DNA of 8,048 nucleotides from Acidobacteriota bacterium (GTDB lineage: Bacteria > Acidobacteriota > Blastocatellia > RBC074). Positions 1-6,786 of the stretch are shown piece after piece (the stretch's first letter is position 1; each line of letters opens with the position of its first letter). The stretch spans positions 1 to 8,048 of the forward strand of contig JAKEHZ010000046.1 in NCBI GenBank assembly GCA_022614735.1, in the 5' to 3' direction. Made by a program: the position numbers and the translations under genes. The notes beneath the pieces are model-generated. The model searched no databases. It was given only the letters and a program-made list of their open reading frames with translations, and had not been told where the DNA came from.

Positions 1-6
1 CAAAAA

Positions 7-75
7 AGATGTTAGATGCTAGATGTTAGATGCTAGGACGCTCACCTAACTTCTAGCATCTAGCATCTAGCATCT
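7..75. repeat. Heptamer tandem repeat arranged as an inverted repeat
   Basis: Positions 7-36 hold four tandem heptamers of the type AGATGCT/AGATGTT. Positions 46-75 hold the inverted counterpart (CTAACTT followed by CTAGCAT three times). The two 30-nt arms match at 26 of 30 positions around a 9-nt loop (37-45), and several mismatches would still pair as G-U in RNA. The right arm contains the gmhB stop codon (60-62), so the last residues of GmhB are encoded by repeat units. On the minus strand the hairpin would form at the 3' end of the gmhB message. There is no clear U-tract, so a canonical intrinsic terminator is not shown; an RNA-stabilising or attenuating role is inference. Confidence 0.85.
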
Positions 76-668
76 ATTTCGTTTGTTTCGTATTCTCTCT
101 CACTATTCAGAATCCATCTCACGGCTACCAACAAATTCTCGGCCACGTGATCCGGCTGCTGCGGGCTTAACTCGTGTTGTGCCCGGTATTCTTCACGCCC
201 ATAACCGGTCATAACCAGCACACTGCGTGCGCCTACCGCTCGACCCATCTCGACATCACGATACCGATCGCCAATGACATGGCACTCTTTCAAATCGAGA
301 CTGAAATCTCTCGCCGCCTTTTCGAGCAAACCGGGCTTTGGTTTGCGACAGTTGCAGTCCTGCCGGTAAGGCGGCCCGCCGAAATCAGGGTGATGCGGGC
401 AGTAATAGATCGCATCGATCAGCGCACCTTTTTGTTCCAGCGATCTCTCCATTTGCGCGTGAAGCTCTGCAAGGGACTCTTCAGTGAAGAGACCGCGCGC
501 AATGCCGGATTGGTTCGTGACCACAATTGCCCGCCAACCCACATCATTGATCAGCCTTATCGCTTCGGCGGCAAATCCGAAGAGACGGAACTGCGATGTC
601 ATAGTCAGAAAGCCGACCTCTTCGTTTATTGTGCCGTCGCGATCGATGAAGATCGCCCGATTTTTCAT
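60..668 (-). CDS. gmhB: D-glycero-D-manno-heptose-1,7-bisphosphate 7-phosphatase
   Basis: A cytoplasmic HAD-superfamily phosphatase that removes the C7 phosphate of heptose 1,7-bisphosphate on the way to ADP-heptose for the LPS inner core. The 202-residue product shows HAD motif I DRDGT with catalytic D9 and D11, motif II TNQSG (51-55), the GmhB-type zinc loop (C90, H92, C105, C107) followed by RKPKPG (108-113), and the motif IV acid in GDRYRDVE (D134). Length is close to the usual 185-200. The start fits because motif I begins at residue 9, as in the family, but the upstream Shine-Dalgarno is weak (GGA just before TTTATG). The final residues (about DARC) come from the heptamer repeat at 46-75, so the native C-terminus has probably been altered. 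waaF lies upstream on the same strand, consistent with an LPS role. Histidinol-phosphatase domains are related, but the zinc loop and context favour GmhB. Confidence 0.93.
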   Translation of the reverse strand: MKNRAIFIDRDGTINEEVGFLTMTSQFRLFGFAAEAIRLINDVGWRAIVVTNQSGIARGLFTEESLAELHAQMERSLEQKGALIDAIYYCPHHPDFGGPPYRQDCNCRKPKPGLLEKAARDFSLDLKECHVIGDRYRDVEMGRAVGARSVLVMTGYGREEYRAQHELSPQQPDHVAENLLVAVRWILNSEREYETNEIDARC

Positions 669-1002
669 AAATCCGCAGGCATTGTAACATTTTTCGCTCG
701 TTTCGTTATCTCAGACTCTTTCGTGGCCTCTCCAGAATTTAACTATAATTAATCGAAGACTATGCAAACTAGAGGTGTTTGTTATCAGCAACATCAACTT
801 AGTTTCGAAAGTTAATTCACCGCGGAGGCGCAGAGAGATGACAGAAGCTCTCGTTAAATCTCTGCGCTTCCTCCGCGTTCTCTGCGCCTCCGCGGTGAAT
901 CTTCATCATCAGGCGAGACTCTGGATTCCATTGGACTTTAATTTGCACACGCCTCAGTTAATCGTCTTCCAAATGTTGCTGTAATTCGATTTAGACCGCT
1001 AA
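669..1002. other. Intergenic region between waaF and gmhB
   Basis: 334 nt without a convincing gene. It contains the perfect 22-bp inverted repeat at 815-836/879-900, described separately. On the minus strand a TATAGT hexamer (742-747) could be a -10 element for gmhB, but no good -35 lies at the right distance (the nearest is TTGCAT, only about 14 nt away), so a separate gmhB promoter is only a weak possibility. Short plus-strand reading frames here show no recognisable protein features. Confidence 0.6.
815..900. repeat. Perfect 22-bp inverted repeat with an internal degenerate copy
   Basis: The left arm 815-836 (begins ATTCACCGCGGAGG) and the right arm 879-900 are exact reverse complements over all 22 nt. 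The 42-nt spacer includes a third, degenerate copy in right-arm orientation (859-877, TCTCTGCGCTTCCTCCGCG), so the right side is a short tandem array of CTCTGCG/CTCCGCG modules. It sits 102 nt past the waaF stop and upstream of gmhB. Perfect arm identity implies recent origin or maintained pairing. It has no transposase, and the spacer is too short for one. A folded RNA between the two genes, or a non-autonomous repeat, are both possible. Confidence 0.9.
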
Positions 1003-2070
1003 TTAGTTCAACAACGCCCGGGCGCGTTCAAATACTTCATCCGCGGAGATGCGCGTCATACACCGATGGTCGATGGGGCAATCGCGCAGCATACAGCGCG
1101 CGCACTTGATACCCTCAGCTCGGATAAGCTCAGCGCGTGACCCGGTCGGGGCAGTCTCAAATTCATTGGTGGGTCCGAAGATAGTCAGTGTCGGACGGCC
1201 CAGTGCTGCCGCAATGTGAGCCGGGCCCGTGTCGTTGCTCACGAGCAAATCGCAGGCATCGAGCAATCCGATGAGCTCAGCCATACTCGTCCTGCCCGCC
1301 AGGTTGATCGCGCACCGGGTTTTTACCTGCTCCATCACTCTTTCAGCGTAGTCGCGTTCGGAGGCCGCGCCGATCAAAATAATCCGGGCGTTCAATTCTT
1401 TGATCAATCTTTCGGCAAGAGCGGCAAAACGATCTTCCGGCCAGCATTTTGCCCGACTATTTGTTGCTCCGGCATTGAGAGCAATTAGGGGATGAGAGCT
1501 CGAATCGAGGCTGAGGCTTTGGAAGAGAGCGCGAGCCGCATTTTGCTGGGATCTGCTTGCTGTCAGAGAAGGCAGAGGCTTTTTGTTTTCAGAGTGAAAG
1601 TCATGCCCGAAGCAAACCCGCTCGCATTCTGCAACGATGTCAAGATAGTCATGGACCTGGTGTCGATTGCGATGCTCCGGGCCGCGATGCAATTTGTGAG
1701 TGAGAAGAAATCCGCGTGCCTGCTCATCAAAACCGATCCGCAGGCGCGAGCCGCCCAACCAGGCCAACAGCGCCGCTTCAAACGCATTTTGAAATAGCAC
1801 TGCGAGATCGAAACGTCGTGCGCGAATGGTTTTCACCGCCTCGATAAAAGCTCTCACTCCTCCTTCGCGACGGCGATATTCGATGATCTCATCGAAGAAA
1901 GGTGAGCCTTCAAATAGCCCGGTAATGCGGGGAGCGGCAAGCAAAGTGATATGAGATTCGCGGAATGAAGAGCGGATGCGCTGCAATGCAGGCGTAGCCA
2001 TCACCGCATCGCCGATCCAGTTAGTGCCGCGCACGAGGATGCGCTCGATCCTGTTCACATCCGGCTGCAT
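1003..2070 (-). CDS. waaF: Lipopolysaccharide heptosyltransferase II (GT9 family)
   Basis: A GT-B glycosyltransferase of family GT9 that adds the second L-glycero-D-manno-heptose from ADP-heptose to the LPS inner core at the cytoplasmic face of the inner membrane. In 355 residues (E. coli WaaF is about 348) it shows the N-terminal signature GTNWIGDAVMATPAL (15-29), the inter-domain segment NAGATNSRAKCWP (199-211) and the C-terminal ADP-heptose-site motif NDTGPAHIAAALG (279-291) followed by FGPT. A C-terminal cysteine cluster (C323, C326, C331, C337) is of the kind often seen in this subfamily. The ATG is 6 nt past the aroK stop. The best Shine-Dalgarno (AAGGA, plus-strand 2084-2088) lies inside the last aroK codons, which suggests translational coupling. 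WaaF is preferred over WaaC because of the TNWIGD and FGPT signatures. Confidence 0.92.
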   Translation of the reverse strand: MQPDVNRIERILVRGTNWIGDAVMATPALQRIRSSFRESHITLLAAPRITGLFEGSPFFDEIIEYRRREGGVRAFIEAVKTIRARRFDLAVLFQNAFEAALLAWLGGSRLRIGFDEQARGFLLTHKLHRGPEHRNRHQVHDYLDIVAECERVCFGHDFHSENKKPLPSLTASRSQQNAARALFQSLSLDSSSHPLIALNAGATNSRAKCWPEDRFAALAERLIKELNARIILIGAASERDYAERVMEQVKTRCAINLAGRTSMAELIGLLDACDLLVSNDTGPAHIAAALGRPTLTIFGPTNEFETAPTGSRAELIRAEGIKCARCMLRDCPIDHRCMTRISADEVFERARALLN

Positions 2071-2076
2071 AAATCG

Positions 2077-2709
2077 TTAATCATCCTTCTCCCGCATTTC
2101 GGAGATGCCCGTATTTTCGGAGATGCCCGTATTTTCGGAGATGCCCGTATTTTCGGAGATGCCCGTATTTTCGGAGATGCCCGCATTTCGGATATGATCG
2201 ATGATTGCCTCAGCTATTTCATCCGGGGTCTGAGAATCATCAATCGCAATATGAATCGCTGCTTGTCGATAATATTGCAGTCGATTTTCATATCTTTCAC
2301 GTGCCTCTTCAAGATTCGCTGCAAGCGGGCGCACCGCTGCGTCCCTCTGAATCCTGCGCCAGCACAATTCAAACGGCGCGTCGAGCCAGATCGTGATACC
2401 CCTTTGCGCCATCAATTCGCGGTTCTCGCTTCGCTTGATTGCGCCACCGCCTGGTGCAATCGCAGCCGGCTCGCCCAGGGTTACTTGTCGCAAAGTTTCC
2501 ATCTCAATTTCACGGAATCGTTCTTCACCTTCGCTCGCAAACAATTCAGCGACAGTGCAACCGGCTCTTGCCTCGATCAATGGGTCGAGATCAATGAAAG
2601 CCCGATTTAATTTGGCCGCCAGCACAGGTCCCACAGTGGATTTGCCGCTCGCCATGAAACCGACAAGGAAGATTTGAGATTTGAGATTTGAGATTTGAGA
2701 TTCGCCCAT
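2077..2709 (-). CDS. aroK: Shikimate kinase with repeat-derived N- and C-terminal extensions
   Basis: Phosphorylates shikimate at the 3-hydroxyl with ATP, the step before AroA in chorismate synthesis; cytoplasmic. The conserved core (about residues 13-172) has Walker A GFMASGKST (17-25), FIDLD (38-42), FRxxE (65-69) and GGG (87-89) for shikimate binding, and the lid arginine R127 in RPLA. At 210 residues it is longer than the usual 165-180 because both ends are repeat-encoded. Residues about 3-13 (ESQISNLKSQI) come from GATTTGA heptamers, and residues 177-204 are GISENT repeated four times plus GISE. The ATG at 2709 lacks a good Shine-Dalgarno; a downstream start would remove the P-loop. Upstream ATGs at 2737 and 2719 are in another frame and would join the kinase only if the heptamer count changed. 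waaF follows by 6 nt; aroA lies upstream on the same strand. Confidence 0.94.
   Translation of the reverse strand: MGESQISNLKSQIFLVGFMASGKSTVGPVLAAKLNRAFIDLDPLIEARAGCTVAELFASEGEERFREIEMETLRQVTLGEPAAIAPGGGAIKRSENRELMAQRGITIWLDAPFELCWRRIQRDAAVRPLAANLEEARERYENRLQYYRQAAIHIAIDDSQTPDEIAEAIIDHIRNAGISENTGISENTGISENTGISENTGISEMREKDD
2091..2196. repeat. 18-bp tandem repeat in the 3' end of aroK
   Basis: Four identical 18-nt units CCCGTATTTTCGGAGATG run from 2108 to 2179. They are flanked on each side by a related 17-nt unit (2091-2107 and 2180-2196) that reads CCCGCATTTCGG then AGATG or ATATG. On the coding strand the 18-mers are in frame and encode GISENT. The two 17-mer flanks suggest that a single 17-nt segment was first duplicated and then amplified as an 18-mer. 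Collapsing to one 17-mer would make aroK end about ...HIRNAGEG, so the present tail MREKDD is a frame consequence of the expansion. Identity among the units points to recent amplification. Confidence 0.95.
2671..2702. repeat. GATTTGA heptamer tandem repeat at the 5' end of aroK
   Basis: Four exact GATTTGA units (2671-2698) plus a partial GATT. The array lies inside the aroK reading frame, directly after the ATG codon region and just before the P-loop segment. Because 7 is not a multiple of 3, gain or loss of a unit changes the frame that connects upstream start codons to the kinase. No inverted partner array is visible nearby, unlike the intergenic elements. Confidence 0.95.
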
Positions 2710-2740
2710 AGATGACCATCGACTTTTTGATCGTCATTGG

Positions 2741-2746
2741 TCCTTT
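2741..2746 (-). promoter_or_regulatory. Shine-Dalgarno-like AAAGGA upstream of an out-of-frame aroK start
   Basis: On the minus strand AAAGGA is followed by 3 nt and an ATG at 2737. That ATG starts a frame reading MTIKKSMVIYG that enters the heptamer array in the wrong frame for shikimate kinase. It is the best ribosome-binding-like sequence near the gene, although the spacing is shorter than optimal. The in-frame ATG at 2709 has nothing comparable. Confidence 0.35.
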
Positions 2747-2756
2747 TCGGATAATA

Positions 2757-2856
2757 GTTTCAACACGAAGGGTCAAAGGGTCAAAGGGTCAAGGGGGATA
2801 AATGCATGTTTTACTCTTCTTTGAACCTTTGTCCCTTTGACCCTTTGTGTTGAAAC
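2757..2856. repeat. Palindrome built on GGGTCAAA octamers between aroA and aroK
   Basis: The left arm 2757-2792 (starts GTTTCAACACGAAGG and contains tandem GGGTCAAA units) and the right arm 2821-2856 are reverse complements at 33 of 36 positions, with a 28-nt loop. The right arm begins 6 nt past the aroA stop codon, so on the minus-strand transcript the hairpin would form directly after aroA and before aroK. No U-tract follows it, so readthrough into aroK is plausible, and partial termination or RNA stabilisation is inference. Confidence 0.88.
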
Positions 2857-2862
2857 CGTTAA

Positions 2863-4194
2863 CTAATTTCGACTAATTGAGGCGCCGCTGTCAGCCAGAA
2901 TCTGAAAGAACTCCGGTAAGGAGACATCTGCCGCCTCGGCGCCCATGATCTCTGTCTCGCTATCTGCCATCAGCCCTGCCACCGCGAAAGACATCGCGAT
3001 TCGGTGGTCGCCGAACGAGTCGACCTGCGCGCCGCTCAGTTTTTGAGGCCCGGTCAAACGCAGGCCGTCTTCAAACTCTTCTACTTTCGCTCCCATTCGC
3101 CGCAGGTTGTCAACTATAGCTCGGATGCGGTCGCACTCTTTGACCCGCAGCTCGCGCGCATCCCGAATCGTCAGCGTGCCGTGAAGCTTTGTAGCTGCGA
3201 CGGCAAGAACAGGGATTTCGTCAATCAGGTTTGCGATGATCGCGCCGGAGAGTTCCAGATCGCCTTGCAACCCTGATGATTTCGCGACGATGTCTGCAAC
3301 GGGCTCGCCGTGGGCTAGTCTTTTATTCTCAATTTCGATCCGGGCGCCAATTTGTGTCAAGACCTCGATTAGTGCCGTGCGTGAAGGATTGATGCCGATA
3401 TGTCGCAAATGCATTTCGGCATCCGGCGTATTTAGAGCAGCAACGATGAAGAAAGAAGCTGATGAAAGATCGCCGGCGACCACGTAATCGCCGAGCGCGA
3501 GCAGCGGCTTTCGGCCAATGACTGAAATTCGCGCTCCTTCATCTGGTTTTCCAAGATCAATTGCTGCGCCGCATTCTCGCAGCATCACTTCCGTGTGGTT
3601 GCGTGTTGGCGTTTTCTCGATCACGGTCGTTCTACCTTCGGCGAACAATCCGGCGAGCAGCACGCATGATTTGACCTGGGCGCTGGCCACGGGGGGTGTG
3701 TATTCAATCGCTCGCAGATCGCCTCCGGTGATCCGCAAGGGCGCAAAGCTGTTTTCACGCGCTACAATATCAGCGCCCATCAGTCGAAGCGGATCGATGA
3801 TGCGCTTCATCGGGCGGCGTTGAACGCTATCATCTCCAGTGATCTCGCTTGTGAATTTTTGGCCGGCGAGGATGCCGGTGAGCATCCTTATCGTTGAACC
3901 CGAATTGCCGGCGTCGAGCATCCACGCCGGCTGACGCAGACCATCAAGCCCACCGCCATCGATTGCGATTAGGCCGGGATTGCGGTTAATCTTTACACCT
4001 AAAGCTTCCAGGCAATCGAGCGTGCTCTGGCAATCGCGCGCTGACGAATAATTCCGCAGTCGCGTCTGTCCCTCGCTGATTGCTGCGAACATTGCGCTGC
4101 GATGAGAAATGGATTTATCTCCAGGTAATTGGAAATCGCCTCGGAGACGCTCTGCGGGGTCGATTTTAATGACATTTGAAAAAAAATTTTTCAT
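2863..4194 (-). CDS. aroA: 3-phosphoshikimate 1-carboxyvinyltransferase (EPSP synthase)
   Basis: Transfers the enolpyruvyl group of PEP to shikimate 3-phosphate, the sixth step of the shikimate pathway; cytoplasmic. In 443 residues (family about 425-450) it carries LPGDKSISHR (23-32; K27, S28 and R32 bind substrate), DAGNSGSTIR (94-103), R127 in QRRPMKR, SAQVKS (171-176), the catalytic acid D325 in IDEIP, RVKECDRI (350-357) and DHRIAM (396-401). Both inverse alpha/beta domains appear complete. The GNSGS and SAQVKS wording resembles class II (Bacillus/Agrobacterium-like) enzymes more than E. coli AroA, but glyphosate response cannot be deduced. The start ATG has no obvious Shine-Dalgarno, yet no other in-frame start precedes the first motif. 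It is divergent from the rsbW-like gene, and aroK lies 153 nt downstream on the same strand. Confidence 0.97.
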   Translation of the reverse strand: MKNFFSNVIKIDPAERLRGDFQLPGDKSISHRSAMFAAISEGQTRLRNYSSARDCQSTLDCLEALGVKINRNPGLIAIDGGGLDGLRQPAWMLDAGNSGSTIRMLTGILAGQKFTSEITGDDSVQRRPMKRIIDPLRLMGADIVARENSFAPLRITGGDLRAIEYTPPVASAQVKSCVLLAGLFAEGRTTVIEKTPTRNHTEVMLRECGAAIDLGKPDEGARISVIGRKPLLALGDYVVAGDLSSASFFIVAALNTPDAEMHLRHIGINPSRTALIEVLTQIGARIEIENKRLAHGEPVADIVAKSSGLQGDLELSGAIIANLIDEIPVLAVAATKLHGTLTIRDARELRVKECDRIRAIVDNLRRMGAKVEEFEDGLRLTGPQKLSGAQVDSFGDHRIAMSFAVAGLMADSETEIMGAEAADVSLPEFFQILADSGASISRN

Positions 4195-4286
4195 TTCAGA
4201 CTTTTAAAATTAAAATGCATTGAAACTTTTGCAGTTTGTGCGCCGTAGTGGTGTGCAGCCCTACGAAAGCTCGTCGAGTACTTACC

Positions 4287-4316
4287 TTGACATCACTTTT
4301 TGCGCTGTGTTACACA
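4287..4316 (+). promoter_or_regulatory. Candidate sigma-70 promoter with an overlapping dyad, upstream of the rsbW-like gene
   Basis: A perfect -35 TTGACA occupies 4287-4292. At 18-nt spacing lies TACACA (4311-4316), a weak -10 (3 of 6). The -10 overlaps an 11-nt palindrome, TGTGTTACACA (4306-4316), which could be an operator half-site pair. Transcription would start about 4323 and give a leader of about 100 nt to the ATG at 4424. The exact -35 match is the main support, and the poor -10 limits confidence. No equally good promoter was found facing aroA; the minus-strand sequence just before aroA is AT-rich (about 4200-4235) but without a clear hexamer pair. Confidence 0.4.
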
Positions 4317-4417
4317 AAGCGCGGCCTGACAGTAATCGCTGAGTCAAGACTCGCGAGCATCTTAACAGATCGATACTTGCTTAGGCAGATCCGAATTTCG
4401 CCAGAAGAAGGAACCAG

Positions 4418-4877
<460 letters not shown>

Positions 4878-4894
<17 letters not shown>

Positions 4895-5222
4895 AGAACG
4901 CACGGTTGGCGAAGTCGTCATTCTCGATTTAATCGGCAAGATCACCATCGGTGAAGGTAGTGTGCAATTACGCGACACTGTGAGCCGGTTGCTTGAGGCA
5001 GGACACAATCGGATTATCCTCAATCTTGGCGGCGTGACTTATGTTGACAGCTCAGGCATCGGCGAGCTCGTCTCTCGTTACACGACGACTAAGAACACTG
5101 GTGGAAGGCTCAAGCTACTCAATCTTCCCAAGAAGATTAAGGACCTGCTGATGATTACCAAGCTGCTGACAGTCTTTGAGATCTATGAGGACGAGCAGGT
5201 GGCGCTTGATAGCTTCCAGTGA
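4878..5222 (+). CDS. STAS-domain anti-anti-sigma factor (RsbV/SpoIIAA-like)
   Basis: A 114-residue single-domain STAS protein, the usual size for anti-sigma factor antagonists. The domain spans about 3-110: MQLEIKERTVGEVVILDLIG forms the first strands, and the signature YVDSSGIGELV (55-65) carries the phosphorylatable serine (S58, with S59 next to it) that the cognate kinase modifies in this family. In the unphosphorylated form the protein would bind the RsbW-like kinase and free the kinase's target. The start at 4878 is chosen over 4818 because the STAS fold begins at once and a Shine-Dalgarno precedes it. It overlaps the kinase gene by 17 nt. Its stop codon (5220-5222) is only 3 nt from the large palindrome shared with convergent gdhA. 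Confidence 0.93.
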
Positions 5223-5225
5223 GGT

Positions 5226-5343
5226 GAGAGCGGGGACTGGGAGACTGGGGGACTGGGAGACGGGGCGACTGGGTGATGGATATACTCTCTCATCGCCCAG
5301 TCGCCCCGTCTCCCAGTCCCCCAGTCTCCCAGTCCCCGCTCTC
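5226..5343. repeat. 53-bp-arm palindrome of GGGAGACT-type octamers between convergent genes
   Basis: The left arm 5226-5278 and the right arm 5291-5343 are reverse complements at 52 of 53 positions; the single mismatch would be a G-U pair in RNA. The loop is 12 nt (5279-5290). The arm holds five octamers (GGGGACTG, GGAGACTG, GGGGACTG, GGAGACGG, GGCGACTG; 5232-5271). It begins 3 nt after the STAS stop and ends 3 nt before the gdhA stop, filling the convergent gap. Both messages would end in the same very stable hairpin, which suggests a shared bidirectional terminator or 3'-end protector. No U-tract follows on either strand, so it is not a textbook intrinsic terminator. Short reading frames inside it on both strands encode only the repeat. 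Confidence 0.95.
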
Positions 5344-5346
5344 GCT

Positions 5347-6765
5347 TTACGGGAATATTCCCAATTCCAGATAAGATATAGCGATCTTCCCGATTGCATC
5401 GTAGAAGGCCGCGGCTCGCAAATCGGGAATCTGCGGATTACTCTTCCAGATTTCCCGTAGTCTCTGATAAGACACTACCATAGTGTCTTCCAGTCCTGAG
5501 TTGACGAAATCGAGCTCGTCGGGTCCTATTGCCGCAGCCGCAATCTGTTCTTCGGTGAATTTCTTACCGGTCAATACCTCGATCATGCGCATCATTCGAA
5601 GCTCCGATGCCTGCTCGTACCGCTTGCCCATGCGACCGATACGAACGTGTGAAAGATTCTTCAACCATTCGAAGTAAGAGACGGTCACACCGCCAGCGTT
5701 GGCATAGACGTCGGGGATGATCAGCACTCCCTTCTTACGCAAAATCTCCTCGGCTTCGGGTGTAGTCGGCCCGTTTGCGCCTTCCACGACTATCCTGGCT
5801 TTGATCCGATTGGCATTCTCAGCAGTGATCTGATTCTCGAGCGCAGCTGGGATCAGCACATCGCATTCGAGTTCGAGAGCGTCTCTTGTATTTATTATGT
5901 TGGTTGAGCCCGGGAAATTGAGAATCGAGCCGGTCTCCTTGCGGTAGGCGATGACGTCAGCTTCGATCAGCCCGTTCGGATTCATGATCGCCCCTTCACG
6001 TTCGGCGATAGCGATGATCCTGGCGTCACCCTCTTCACGGCAGAACTTTGTCGCATGAGAGCCGACATTGCCGAGCCCCTGTACGACGATGCGTTTGCCG
6101 GCGATGCCTCTATCGAGGCCGAGCTTCTTCAGATCCTCGGCATTATTGCAGGCTTCACGCAGGGCGTAAAAGACACCGCGTCCCGTAGCTTCCCGGCGTC
6201 CCCGGACACCGCCCTGTGAAAGCGGTTTCCCGGTGACACAGGCCAAAGCATCGATCTGGCCCGGATTCATCGCCATGTATGTATCAGCGATCCATGCCAT
6301 TTCGCGTTCGCCTGTGCCGTAATCCGGCGCAGGGACATCGACGCCCGGGCCAATGAAGTTCTTCTTGGCAAGCTCGTGCGTGTAGCGTCGGGTGATACGT
6401 TCGACCTGGTCAACTGGGTATTTATTCGGATCGAACTGAATTGCGCCCTTTGCTCCACCAAAGGGTACATCAACAATCGCACATTTGTAGGTCATCAATG
6501 CGGCCAGCGCCATCACTTCGTCTTCATTGACTTCGGGGGCATAGCGTATTCCGCCTTTGGTCGGCAGCTTATGATGACTGTGTTCGACGCGCCAGGCTCT
6601 GATGGTTTCAATATTGCCCTGCGAATCCCGGATCGGAAATTTAAAACTGTAGACGCTGTTGCATTGTTTGATCTGGTCGAGCAGCCCTTTAGGATATTTG
6701 GTGAGCGCAGCGGCCTGATCGACATAACGAATGACATTTTCAAAGAAGCTGGTGTGAGCAGTCAT
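5347..6765 (-). CDS. gdhA: Glu/Leu/Phe/Val-type dehydrogenase, probable glutamate dehydrogenase
   Basis: Catalyses reversible oxidative deamination of glutamate to 2-oxoglutarate and ammonia; cytoplasmic, normally hexameric. In 472 residues the N-terminal substrate domain holds KLPTKGGIRY (66-75), PFGGAKGAI (101-109; catalytic lysine K106) and PAPDYGTGEREM (145-156; catalytic aspartate D148). The Rossmann domain has QGLGNVGSHA (229-238) and VEGANGPTT (327-335). E256, at the likely end of the second Rossmann strand, suggests NAD(H) preference; this is inference. It is longer than the common 415-450 because of an extended region near 372-425. The ATG at 6765 has a good Shine-Dalgarno (AAAGGAA, plus-strand 6772-6778, 6-nt spacer). 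The lipoprotein gene ends 21 nt upstream on the same strand, so the two are probably cotranscribed. KGGIRY, the full length and the glutamate-type signatures favour GDH over leucine dehydrogenase. Confidence 0.96.
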   Translation of the reverse strand: MTAHTSFFENVIRYVDQAAALTKYPKGLLDQIKQCNSVYSFKFPIRDSQGNIETIRAWRVEHSHHKLPTKGGIRYAPEVNEDEVMALAALMTYKCAIVDVPFGGAKGAIQFDPNKYPVDQVERITRRYTHELAKKNFIGPGVDVPAPDYGTGEREMAWIADTYMAMNPGQIDALACVTGKPLSQGGVRGRREATGRGVFYALREACNNAEDLKKLGLDRGIAGKRIVVQGLGNVGSHATKFCREEGDARIIAIAEREGAIMNPNGLIEADVIAYRKETGSILNFPGSTNIINTRDALELECDVLIPAALENQITAENANRIKARIVVEGANGPTTPEAEEILRKKGVLIIPDVYANAGGVTVSYFEWLKNLSHVRIGRMGKRYEQASELRMMRMIEVLTGKKFTEEQIAAAAIGPDELDFVNSGLEDTMVVSYQRLREIWKSNPQIPDLRAAAFYDAIGKIAISYLELGIFP

Positions 6766-6786
6766 GCGCTGTTCCTTTCGTTGCTC

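Noticed and set aside
744..749. Perfect TATAAT on the plus strand
   Set aside because: No -35 lies at the right distance, and no plus-strand gene follows.
815..900. Possible insertion sequence delimited by terminal inverted repeats
   Set aside because: The spacer is 42 nt with no transposase, and no target-site duplication is evident.
2091..2196. Possible CRISPR-like array
   Set aside because: The units are contiguous 18-mers with no unique spacers, and they are in frame within aroK.
2591..2776. Minus-strand reading frame starting MTLRVETIIRK
   Set aside because: It overlaps aroK in another frame and has no conserved features of its own. It matters only as the alternative entry frame discussed for the heptamer array.
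5115..5460. Reading frames on both strands encoding TGRLGDWETGRLGD-type repeats
   Set aside because: They are translations of the octamer palindrome and run into the neighbouring genes in the wrong frame.
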